Source: DATDCY01 sp031406795 [NCBI: Candidatus Rokuibacteriota bacterium]
GTDB taxonomy: Bacteria > JAUVQV01
Direction of reading: 5' to 3'
Length of the DNA: 56,249 nucleotides
Assembly (NCBI GenBank): GCA_031406795.1
Contig: JANOHV010000134.1
Location: forward strand, 1 to 56,249
In this document: one piece after another, positions 26,579 through 33,577 of the stretch
Position numbering within the stretch: the stretch's first letter is position 1
How the letters are laid out: each line of letters begins with the position of its first letter
Notes under the pieces: model-generated
The model's database searches: none
What the model was told of the DNA's origin: nothing
Seen by the model: the letters and a program-made list of their open reading frames with translations, nothing else
Translations under genes and position numbers: made by a program

Positions 26579-27193
26579 TTACCGAATTTGCGGGAAATAC
26601 CACTTCTCGCCGGGTGCGAGCGTGAAGTAATTCGCGAGCCGCTCGAGCGCCGCCACGCGCGCCGGCGAGGAGCCGGGGCGCGCGAGGGCGCCGATGTCTC
26701 CGGGCCGATGGCAGCCACCGCAGGCCGGACCACGCTCAAAACAGCGTCGCCCCGCCATTGCGGCGGAGCGCAGGAGCGCCAACTGGTCCTTCGACAAGCG
26801 CTCACGGGGAACAATTGCGAGAAACGCCGTGGACCCGGCCTGGACCTGCCACGCGGGCGCCGGGCGCGAGCCGGCGGCCGCCGGCCAGTGACAGAGCAGG
26901 CAGTCCATGCGCGTGGCGTGCTCGTTGAGCAAGGCGCGATCCACGCCTCTCCCGGGGTGGGGCAGGCCGGGATGACACTCCGCGCACCAGACGGCCGGGC
27001 CGGCCGGCGAGAGAATCGCGGCCGGCGGGTGTAGCAGCGCTCCCGCAGTCAATTTCGTCTCCAGCGCCGCCAGTTCGGCGGTCGTCGGCGCTGCGGCCGG
27101 GGCACCGGCAATCAGCGTGCTCGCCGCAGCCGCGGCGAGCGCCGTGAAGACCACGAACACCGCAATGCGCTGCCCAAGTCCGGTCCGGTTCAC
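26579..27193 (-). CDS. Triheme c-type cytochrome
   Basis: 204 residues, GTG start overlapping the stop of the membrane cytochrome b gene (GTGA). An N-terminal hydrophobic segment (about 9-32) is a signal peptide or anchor. Three CXXCH motifs: CAECH, CLLCH and CGGCH. The region around AVWCAECHPGLPHPG and the C-terminal LANYFTLAPGEKWYFPQIR show no other known domain. The tight coupling to the b-type subunit suggests that it receives electrons directly from that subunit. Confidence 0.88.
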   Translation of the reverse strand: MNRTGLGQRIAVFVVFTALAAAAASTLIAGAPAAAPTTAELAALETKLTAGALLHPPAAILSPAGPAVWCAECHPGLPHPGRGVDRALLNEHATRMDCLLCHWPAAAGSRPAPAWQVQAGSTAFLAIVPRERLSKDQLALLRSAAMAGRRCFERGPACGGCHRPGDIGALARPGSSPARVAALERLANYFTLAPGEKWYFPQIR

Positions 27194-28173
27194 GATTCCC
27201 CACCCGCGGCGTCGAGTTCACGGATCGCCTCCTGGGCTTTGCGGGCCAGGGGGTGAAACGGGTCCGCGGCGAGAAATTGCTGATAGGCCTCCCGGGCCAT
27301 CACCCGTTCTCCCATGCGAACCAGGACCCGAGCCATATTGTAGCGCGCCTGAGAATAGTCGGGGTAGAGCTCGAGCGCGCGTCGATAGTGGAACAGCGCC
27401 TCGACGTAGCGCTCCTCGAGCGCGAAATGGTTGCCCTTCTCCAATTCCTCCTGGACCTGCGCCTTCTCGTGAGACTGCCGTTCGCGCGCCTTCTCCTCGG
27501 GGGCGGCCAATTGGTCGGCGCGCTCCGCCTCCTCGCCGAGATGACGCCGCAAAGCGCCGGGAACCTTGACCCGCGCTTTCTCGGAATCCAGCGAGCCGGT
27601 GATCCAACTCCACTCCGGCCACCAACGCCCCTCCCAGATCAGGACCCCGTAGAGGTGCCAGAGGCTGGAGACGAAAAGCAGCAGCGCCACGCCGCGGTGC
27701 AGGGCCGCGAGCTGCGGCATTAGGGCGAGAGAGCCGAGGCGGCCCCAGAAACCCACGCCAGCGCCGGTCGCGCCGAGAAGCGCCAGCGCGAGCAGGGTCC
27801 ACCAGTAGAACGCCTTCTGGCTGGGGCGGTACTGATCGGCCACCGGCGGCGGCGCCGTCTCGCCGAGCAGAAAGCGCATGCCGGCGAGTGCGGCCTCCCG
27901 GTCGCCGCGGCTCCAGCGCAGGGGGAAGCCGTCCCAACCGCGGGATTCGACATAGCCCCGGACTGCCAGATAGATCAGGTGGTAGCCGAGAACCCCGATC
28001 GCGACGAAGCCGAAGAGGACATGCCAGCCATGGATGGCGGCGGCCCCGGCCCCGAACGGGCGGCCGAGCACCAGCCCGGAGGCAAGGGCACTCCCGACCG
28101 CGAGCGCCAGCAGCGCATGCTGCGTCCGCTGATTCAGATTCATCCGCGGTATGCCGGTCGCCATGGTCGTCAT
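27190..28173 (-). CDS. Cytochrome b561-like membrane subunit with C-terminal TPR domain
   Basis: 327 residues from ATG 28173 (overlap ATGA with the preceding cytochrome; GGGGGAG ribosome-binding site). Four transmembrane helices near 20-38, 49-72, 122-145 and 157-180 carry histidines suited to b-heme ligation: His19 in QRTQH, His48/His51, His65, His159 in LHR and His173 in WHLYG. The layout resembles the formate dehydrogenase/hydrogenase gamma cytochrome b family. Residues about 200-327 are charged coiled coil then TPR-like helices (YVEALFHYRRALELYPDYSQARYNMARVL). A fusion of this type is unusual and suggests a quinone-oxidising anchor with a protein-binding arm. Confidence 0.82.
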   Translation of the reverse strand: MTTMATGIPRMNLNQRTQHALLALAVGSALASGLVLGRPFGAGAAAIHGWHVLFGFVAIGVLGYHLIYLAVRGYVESRGWDGFPLRWSRGDREAALAGMRFLLGETAPPPVADQYRPSQKAFYWWTLLALALLGATGAGVGFWGRLGSLALMPQLAALHRGVALLLFVSSLWHLYGVLIWEGRWWPEWSWITGSLDSEKARVKVPGALRRHLGEEAERADQLAAPEEKARERQSHEKAQVQEELEKGNHFALEERYVEALFHYRRALELYPDYSQARYNMARVLVRMGERVMAREAYQQFLAADPFHPLARKAQEAIRELDAAGGES

Positions 28174-29030
28174 CTCCCCCGCGCCAGACCGATAGCCGCG
28201 CGCGCGACCAGACCAGCCACCAGCGCACCGGCGAGCAGGGTCAGCGCCAGGGACAGCGGCGACATCCTCGCCCGACCCCGGGGCAGCGGATTCATCGAAG
28301 CCCCGGCGACGGCGGATTCGCCGAGCGCGCCGTGACAGGCCCCCTTGCGGCCGGTGCCGAGGGCGCCATTGGAACAGGTTTCCGCCAGGTGCTTGCGGTT
28401 CACCGGGGATTCCGGCGCCGAAGCGGGACGCACCCGGTGGGCGCTGTGGCAGTCCGGACAGGAGGGCGCCCGGCGGTTGCCGCCTGCGAGCGCCAGAAAA
28501 TGACGGTCGGCGAACCAGGCCGCGACCATCGGGCTTCCCCGGTGGCAGGCGGCGCACTGGCGGGCCTCCGCGAGCTTGTCGCGCGCGGTAGTTTCCCGCC
28601 GCTCCGGCGACGGATGGCAGATCAGGCACCCGATCTTGCGCGAGCGCGCGCTGCCGTGGACGCTTGCCGTGTACTCCCAGTAGAGTCCTTCGTGCGAGAA
28701 GTCCCGGCCGCCGGTGCTCTCTCCGTGGCAGGACTGGCCGCAGCCGACGTCGCGATGCTCCCCGTGGGGGATGGACGCGATGTCGGCGTGGCACTCGCGG
28801 CAACCGACATCGCCGTGCGCCGATGAGTCGAATTTCCCGGCGGCGATGCCGAGGGCACGGGCCTTCCCGGCTTCGCGAACGGCGAACCCGGCGAGACCGT
28901 GGCACTCGAGGCACCCTTCCTCGTCGCCGGCCGCGGCGGGGCGGGGCAAAGCGAGCGCCGCCGCGGCGCAGACCGCCGCAACGAGCAGCCTGCCGACAGC
29001 ACGACCACTATTCCACGTAGAAACGGACAT
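28170..29030 (-). CDS. Multiheme c-type cytochrome with atypical heme motifs and C-terminal anchor
   Basis: 286 residues from ATG 29030, which overlaps the tonB-like gene by 23 bases and opens a good signal peptide. Five canonical motifs: CLECH, CRECH, CLICH, CAACH and CPDCH. Two more are non-canonical: CGQSCH (CX3CH) and a Cys followed twelve residues later by CH (CSNGALGTGRKGACH), a possible long-spaced heme site. The C-terminus has one transmembrane helix (LALTLLAGALVAGLVARAAIGLA) ending in Arg residues, so the heme domain is periplasmic and membrane-anchored. It is translationally coupled to the cytochrome b subunit. The overall type is similar to NapC/NrfH-associated or b/c-complex cytochromes, but I cannot assign a named family. 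Confidence 0.85.
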   Translation of the reverse strand: MSVSTWNSGRAVGRLLVAAVCAAAALALPRPAAAGDEEGCLECHGLAGFAVREAGKARALGIAAGKFDSSAHGDVGCRECHADIASIPHGEHRDVGCGQSCHGESTGGRDFSHEGLYWEYTASVHGSARSRKIGCLICHPSPERRETTARDKLAEARQCAACHRGSPMVAAWFADRHFLALAGGNRRAPSCPDCHSAHRVRPASAPESPVNRKHLAETCSNGALGTGRKGACHGALGESAVAGASMNPLPRGRARMSPLSLALTLLAGALVAGLVARAAIGLARGR

Positions 29031-30330
29031 CAACGTGCACCTCGGCACGTACTCTATCATAGTCCCAGGAACGTACCGAACCTTCCACGGCCTTGATCAG
29101 GGACTCGAAGCGGGCGCGATCTCCGGCCTGCGGTCGCTCGACGGCGACATCTTCGACCTCGCCGCTGTCGTTGATCGTGAGCACGAGGTAGACCTGGCAC
29201 CAGCCCTGCTGGAAGTTGCTCTTGCGGATGATCACTTCCGGGTACGAAATCGCATCGTAATCCTCCTCGATTCGGGAGGGGGGATAGCTCTTGATGATCA
29301 TCTGGACACGCCGGTCCAACTCGCCCTCGTGGGAGACCTTGGCCGCTTTGCCCCCGCGTCCGGAACCCGCACCCCCAACGCCACTGCCATGCCCGGATCC
29401 GGCGCCCGACCCCGCCCCATCCCCCCCGCCCGACCCCCGGCCGCCGCCCGTCCCGCGCCCCGCCGGGGCATCGACGTAGTCGCCGAAGAACGAGAGCTTG
29501 CCGCCGGGACCCAGCGTGCGGGAGAGCGGGGCCGGCGTGATGTGCCCGGAGAGGTCCTTGAAGACCGCCGTGTACGTGCCGGGCGGAAGATCGTCGAGCA
29601 GGGCGCGCCCCGGCCTGCTCAAGTCCAGCGGACGACCGTCGGGGCGGTAGATGGTGAATTGGGCGCCCGGCTCGTTGCTGTCGACGACCAGCTCGGTGCT
29701 GCGCCGGTACTTGCCGACGAAGACGATCTGCCCCTTCGCCACCAGGTTCTTGGTCTGCACCGGCGGCGTCGCGAAACCCGCCACGGGGTTGAAGGTGGCG
29801 GTATAAGACCCCGTTGGCGCTCCCTTGCGAACCCAGAAGGTGCCGGACCCGCGGTATTCGGCCGGCCCGGTGACGATGAACGAGGCTGCCGGCAGGTCGG
29901 TCACGACGCTCACCGAGTTGTCGCCCTGCTCGGCGAGCCGCGCTTTGTCCGGTTCCTTCTCCACCAGTTCCTGCTCCATCGCCGGGGAAAGCTCGGTCTC
30001 CTTCGGAGGCTCGGGACCCTGCTCCTTGACCTTGGGCGCTGGCGCGGGCGGGGGTGCCGATTTCTCGCCGCCGCCGACCTTCCCTTCGGTGGCGGCGGGA
30101 ACCTGGGCCATGCGCGGCGGCGCGGGGACCGTCTCGCGCGGCGGCGCGATGTCGCGCACCCGGCGGATGACCATGAGCCGCTCCTTCTTCTGCTCCTCCT
30201 GCGCCCGCTGATAGAGCCGCCCCCAGCCGAAGAGCACCACGAAGTGCACCACCACCGCTCCGATGATCGCAATGACGGCGACGAGCCGTTCCGCGCGGGT
30301 GATCTGACCTTCGGGGTTTATCCGCGGCAT
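29008..30330 (-). CDS. TonB-like energy transducer with inserted beta-rich domains
   Basis: 440 residues. Cytoplasmic N-terminus, one transmembrane helix (about 17-36, VAVIAIIGAVVVHFVVLFGW), then a Pro-rich stretch (60-115) as in TonB. Residues about 120-295 differ from ordinary TonB: three PEGA-like beta modules (e.g. ASFIVTGPAEYRGSGTFWVRKGAPTGSYTATF and GTYTAVFKDLSG). A Gly/Ser linker (about 297-335) leads to a C-terminal TonB-like domain (SYPEVIIRKSNFQQGWCQVYLVLTIND...VDVRFYVE). ExbD and ExbB are encoded immediately upstream. It would carry proton-motive energy to an outer-membrane or periplasmic partner. No TonB-dependent receptor is encoded in the window, so the partner is unknown. Confidence 0.78.
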   Translation of the reverse strand: MPRINPEGQITRAERLVAVIAIIGAVVVHFVVLFGWGRLYQRAQEEQKKERLMVIRRVRDIAPPRETVPAPPRMAQVPAATEGKVGGGEKSAPPPAPAPKVKEQGPEPPKETELSPAMEQELVEKEPDKARLAEQGDNSVSVVTDLPAASFIVTGPAEYRGSGTFWVRKGAPTGSYTATFNPVAGFATPPVQTKNLVAKGQIVFVGKYRRSTELVVDSNEPGAQFTIYRPDGRPLDLSRPGRALLDDLPPGTYTAVFKDLSGHITPAPLSRTLGPGGKLSFFGDYVDAPAGRGTGGGRGSGGGDGAGSGAGSGHGSGVGGAGSGRGGKAAKVSHEGELDRRVQMIIKSYPPSRIEEDYDAISYPEVIIRKSNFQQGWCQVYLVLTINDSGEVEDVAVERPQAGDRARFESLIKAVEGSVRSWDYDRVRAEVHVDVRFYVE

Positions 30331-30352
30331 GGGCTGAGCGTACTGCGGCGGA

Positions 30353-30760
30353 CTACTTGCCTTCCTTTTCCGTCGGGAGCGCGATATTGCTGATCCCGAC
30401 CTGGAGCAGTTCGTCGAGCACGTCGACCACGCGCCGGTAGGGCACCCCCTGGTCGCTCTTGATCAGGACGAACCCCTCGGGACGGCCGGCCAGCTTGCCG
30501 AGCACGGCTTTGCCCAGGCCGCGCAGTTCGACCTTCTCTCCGTCGAGAAAGAGCGTCTGCGCAGGATCGATCGAAATCGTGACGTTGCGCTCCTTGATGT
30601 CCTGCTGCGTCGTGGTTGCCGGCAGACGCATCTGGATGCCGCGGGAGACGTCGAAAACCGTGCTCACCATGAAGAAGATGATCAGCAGAAAGGTGATGTC
30701 CGCCATCGAGGCGGTCGGGATCGGCTCGTCGTCGTCGCGGAAGCGGTTCTTAAATCTCAA
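30353..30760 (-). CDS. exbD: ExbD/TolR family protein
   Basis: 135 residues. TTG start at 30760, 11 bases inside the exbB-like gene. One N-terminal transmembrane helix (about 19-40, MADITFLLIIFFMVSTVF) with the conserved Asp (Asp22 region) that carries protons in ExbD/TolR, then a periplasmic domain (VTISIDPAQTLFLDGEKVEL...VLIKSDQGVPYRRVVDVLDELLQVGISNIAL) typical of the family. Works with ExbB to energise the TonB-like protein encoded next. The symbol is by family only: the locus context argues for ExbD rather than TolR because no tolA/tolB is seen. Confidence 0.88.
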   Translation of the reverse strand: MRFKNRFRDDDEPIPTASMADITFLLIIFFMVSTVFDVSRGIQMRLPATTTQQDIKERNVTISIDPAQTLFLDGEKVELRGLGKAVLGKLAGRPEGFVLIKSDQGVPYRRVVDVLDELLQVGISNIALPTEKEGK

Positions 30761-31415
30761 GGTAGTCCCCGCCGATCATGTCGCGCTGCGTGGCGCGCTG
30801 GGCGACCTGCTCCTCGAGCTCGCCGAGCGCGTCGAGGAACTTGATCGAGCTCTCCTCCATCTCGAGAACGAAGCGGTTGATGCGGTGCACGAAGAAGTAC
30901 TGGATCGTGACCGTCGGGATCGCGATCGTCAGGCCCGCCGCGGTGGTGATCAGTGCCTCGGCGATGCCGCCGGCAACCACGCCGGGGTCGCCCATGCCGG
31001 CCTTGGCGATGGACTCGAAGGCGCCGATCATCCCGGTGACCGTCCCGTAGAAGCCCAGCAGCGGCGCCATCTTGCCCATCGTCGCGAGGATGACGAGATT
31101 GCGCTCCAACTTCGCGACTTCGACCCCGGCCGAGCTTTCGATGGCCTTCTCGATCTCCTCGCGACTGCGGCGATGCTTGCGCAGGGCGGCGAGGAAGATC
31201 GAGGAGAGCGGGCCGCGGTACTCCTCGCAGATCCGGGTGGCTTCGGCGAGCTGGTTGGAGCCGAGCGCCGTGTTGATGCGCTCCATGAACTCCGTGACGT
31301 TCATCCGGGCGCGATGCAGAAACCAGGCGCGCTCGATGATGACCGCCAGCGCGATGATCGAGCACAGCAGCAACGGCCACATGACCGGGCCGCCTTTGAC
31401 GAAAATCTCCAGCAC
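30750..31415 (-). CDS. exbB: MotA/TolQ/ExbB proton channel protein
   Basis: 221 residues, GTG start with AAAGGAG upstream. Three transmembrane helices: about 12-30 (PLLLCSIIALAVIIERAWFL), about 110-132 (LERNLVILATMGKMAPLLGFYGTVTGMIGAF) and about 145-175 (AEALITTAAGLTIAIPTVTIQYFF). The MotA/ExbB core motif GLLGTVxGMIxAF appears as PLLGFYGTVTGMIGAF and the Thr/Ala/Gly-rich third helix is conserved. Forms the channel with ExbD. First gene of the ExbB-ExbD-TonB block; 58 bases downstream of the 13-heme cytochrome gene. Confidence 0.9.
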   Translation of the reverse strand: MLEIFVKGGPVMWPLLLCSIIALAVIIERAWFLHRARMNVTEFMERINTALGSNQLAEATRICEEYRGPLSSIFLAALRKHRRSREEIEKAIESSAGVEVAKLERNLVILATMGKMAPLLGFYGTVTGMIGAFESIAKAGMGDPGVVAGGIAEALITTAAGLTIAIPTVTIQYFFVHRINRFVLEMEESSIKFLDALGELEEQVAQRATQRDMIGGDYLEI

Positions 31416-31473
31416 GATTTCCCCGCTCCTTTTCTCCCCCCGACGGACGGCACCTGACGGCCGGGCTGCCGGC

Positions 31474-32895
31474 TCAGTGCCTCCCGTGGCAGGGGGTGCA
31501 TTGCTCGTTGTACGTCGTCAGCCGCAGGCGCTTCTCCTCGTCGGCGCCGATGCCCCCCGGCCCCTTGAGCAGGCCGCGCTCGTGCGGGTTGTGGCAGGTG
31601 ATGCAGGTCACGCGGGCGTCCTCCTCGAGCGGCAGCCGCACCTTGCGCCGCTCCTCGTACTCGCGCAGGTTGTCGGCCATCGTCCTCGTCAACGGCTTGA
31701 CGTGGTCCACGCCGCTCGGGTGCGGCGCGGTCGGGTGGCAGGAGATGCACAGCGCGGTCAGCGTGTCGGTGTAGCGCAGGCCGTCACCGCCGGCGCCGAC
31801 GTTCGGCGCGACCACGTGGCAGTAGAGACATTTCTTCTGGTAGATCTCGCCGCCCTCGTCAAGCTGGTCGTGGGGGTTGAGGGTGGAGAAATTCTTCCCC
31901 TCGTGGCAGCGCGCGCAGAACTCCTCGGTGGTGTTGTAAGGCCCCCCGCGCAGGAAGCGGGAGTTCTCGCGGCCGGCCGCGCCCAGGCACTCGGGGGGCT
32001 TGTGGCAGCTGATACAGACAATCGCCTCTTTCTCCAGCGGCGTGTGCGAAAAATCCATCTTCCAGGTCGCCGGGGTGGATTTTACCCCCAACGGGTGATG
32101 CTCGACGCCCGGGTGGCACCGCTGGCAGAGCCGGAGGGATTCCCCGGGGAAGCGCAGTACAATCGGCGCCCCCGGCTGCGGCGTGTCCGGGTGGCAGGCG
32201 AGGCAGAAGATCTTGCCGCCGTGGGGGTTCAGGTTCGCCGAGTCGGCCAGAACCTTCGGGAAGTCGTCCCGCAGCGAAGGAAAGAGCAGCGAGCGGCCAT
32301 GGGCCCGATGGCAGTTCAGGCAGGTCGTGCCGGCGACCGGGACGTTGCCGCGGGGGTAGTGAGAGCGATCGACGCCCGCGTGGCAGGAGCGACAGAAGGT
32401 TTCAACACCCTGGGAAGTGAAGCGCGCCGGTGTGGCCGCCCCGGCCTTGAGTTCGGCCGCCGGCTTGTCGTGGCAACCGGCGCAGTCCATCGCGTCGTGC
32501 GAATTCTCGAAACCCTCGCCGCCGCCGCCGACCGCGGCGGAACCGGTGTCCAGCGGCGGCGCGAACGATACCGCGGGGGCCGCCGGCGAGGAAACCCCGG
32601 GCGCACGCGGGGCGGCGCGTTCGGAAACGGGCGGGAGGATGACGAGCCAGAAATCCTGCTTGCCCTCTTTGTGACAGGAGCGGCAGCTGCCCGAAACGAC
32701 GGCGTGCGGTTCGTCGCTCGAGGAGAAGATCTTCGTCCGCCCGGGGCCGGATCCCGGGGCCCCGCCCTTGTGGCAATGCAGGCAGCCCTCGCGGGTGTGC
32801 GGATTCAGGACGGCATCGTCGCCGGCGGCCGCAACCGCGCCGATCGACAGCAGGGCGACGAGCACCGCCGGGGTGAAACGTGTGCGAATCTGCAT
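31474..32895 (-). CDS. 13-heme c-type cytochrome
   Basis: 473 residues from ATG 32895, which gives a compact signal peptide (MQIRTRFTPAVLVALLSIGAVAAAG). GTG at 32913 is possible but only one base from its AGGAGG. Thirteen CXXCH motifs are present: CLHCH, CRSCH, CAGCH, CRSCH, CLNCH, CLACH, CQRCH, CISCH, CARCH, CLYCH, CISCH, CITCH and CTPCH. Many are followed by extra His in patterns such as CHRAHG or CHNPHERG, giving distal ligands for bis-His hemes. There is no C-terminal anchor, so periplasmic. Encoded upstream of exbB, downstream of a small gene that overlaps it. Confidence 0.92.
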   Translation of the reverse strand: MQIRTRFTPAVLVALLSIGAVAAAGDDAVLNPHTREGCLHCHKGGAPGSGPGRTKIFSSSDEPHAVVSGSCRSCHKEGKQDFWLVILPPVSERAAPRAPGVSSPAAPAVSFAPPLDTGSAAVGGGGEGFENSHDAMDCAGCHDKPAAELKAGAATPARFTSQGVETFCRSCHAGVDRSHYPRGNVPVAGTTCLNCHRAHGRSLLFPSLRDDFPKVLADSANLNPHGGKIFCLACHPDTPQPGAPIVLRFPGESLRLCQRCHPGVEHHPLGVKSTPATWKMDFSHTPLEKEAIVCISCHKPPECLGAAGRENSRFLRGGPYNTTEEFCARCHEGKNFSTLNPHDQLDEGGEIYQKKCLYCHVVAPNVGAGGDGLRYTDTLTALCISCHPTAPHPSGVDHVKPLTRTMADNLREYEERRKVRLPLEEDARVTCITCHNPHERGLLKGPGGIGADEEKRLRLTTYNEQCTPCHGRH

Positions 32896-32909
32896 GGCGG
32901 TGATGAGAG

Positions 32910-33308
32910 TCACTCCTCCTGCCGCAGTTCCTTGACCGCGGAGTGCATGACGAAGATGCGCTTGTTGTTGCCGCCCGGGTCCGAGGGGAACAGCAGGAAC
33001 CCGTAGCGCGAGAGATTGACGCCGAGGGCCGTACCGCGCATGGTCTCCCCGTCGATGAACGTCAGCAGGTAACGACGGCCGATCGTGCCCTCGGGGATGC
33101 GCAGTTTCTGCTCGCGGTACTCGCGGTTCCCCTGGAGGCTGTGCACGAAGAAGATCGCCTTGAGTTCATCGATGTTGATCGTGGCGGGCCCGCCGGGCGC
33201 CGCGGGCTCCTGGTTAAGGGTAAAAGTGGTGCGGTTGGGGGCGAAATCCGACGTCGTCCCCTTCGCAACCGCCCCGTTCTTGTAGCGCACCACCACCTTG
33301 TGCAGCAT
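32910..33308 (-). CDS. Small soluble protein, first gene of the electron-transfer locus
   Basis: 132 residues from ATG 33308; the frame stays open upstream but that part contains the promoter. No signal peptide. Beta-rich: VVVRYKNGAVAKGTTSDFAPNRTTFTLN, then INIDELKAIFFVHSLQGNREY, then GRRYLLTFIDGETMRGTALGVNLSRYGFLLFPSD. The last part has the look of PilZ-associated or DUF6982-like proteins of Deltaproteobacteria, which I recall only loosely. Its stop lies next to the start region of the 13-heme cytochrome. Could be a cytoplasmic regulator of the locus. I do not recognise it with confidence. Confidence 0.6.
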   Translation of the reverse strand: MLHKVVVRYKNGAVAKGTTSDFAPNRTTFTLNQEPAAPGGPATINIDELKAIFFVHSLQGNREYREQKLRIPEGTIGRRYLLTFIDGETMRGTALGVNLSRYGFLLFPSDPGGNNKRIFVMHSAVKELRQEE

Positions 33309-33336
33309 CGCTTGTTTCTTTCCCCGAATCCGCCGC

Positions 33337-33365
33337 AGTGTCTCAATATCCGCATCCGGTGTCAA
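33337..33365 (-). promoter_or_regulatory. Putative sigma70-type promoter of the electron-transfer locus
   Basis: Minus strand: perfect -35 TTGACA (33365-33360), 17-bp spacer, weak -10 GACACT (33342-33337). The transcript would start about 20 bases before ATG 33308. A weak -10 after a perfect -35 suggests a regulated promoter. Confidence 0.4.
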
Positions 33366-33384
33366 TTTACCTGACGAGACCAAA

Positions 33385-33405
33385 ATCCGCGCGTAACGCG
33401 CGGAT
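33385..33405. promoter_or_regulatory. 9-bp perfect inverted repeat upstream of the electron-transfer locus
   Basis: ATCCGCGCG-TAA-CGCGCGGAT. It lies just upstream of the -35 box of the minus-strand locus, in the spacer to the divergent radical SAM gene. It could be an operator for a dimeric regulator. Confidence 0.4.
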
Positions 33406-33564
33406 CAGCTGAGGCAGGCTTGTTGCTTGACCGCTGCTCCCCTGCTCTTCGTGAGCGAAATCAGGCTCTTCCCGGTGAGTTGAGATGCCTGCTGTTCGAG
33501 AGCGCCTCGCCGCCCGGGCGGTTTCCCCGGGGAGCCGGCGGGGTGGAAAATCCGTTCGGGATGG

Positions 33565-33570
33565 TATCAT
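33565..33570 (+). promoter_or_regulatory. -10-like box 7 nt before the radical SAM start
   Basis: TATCAT followed by CCCGCCC and then ATG at 33578; no ribosome-binding site. It lies within a short palindrome, GGGATG-GTAT-CATCCC (33558-33573). Suggests a leaderless transcript. Confidence 0.35.
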
Positions 33571-33577
33571 CCCGCCC

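Noticed and set aside
28174-28914. N-terminal extension of the cytochrome b frame
   Set aside because: The extension is a shadow of the multiheme cytochrome in another frame; the ATG at 28173 with ribosome-binding site and ATGA overlap is the start.
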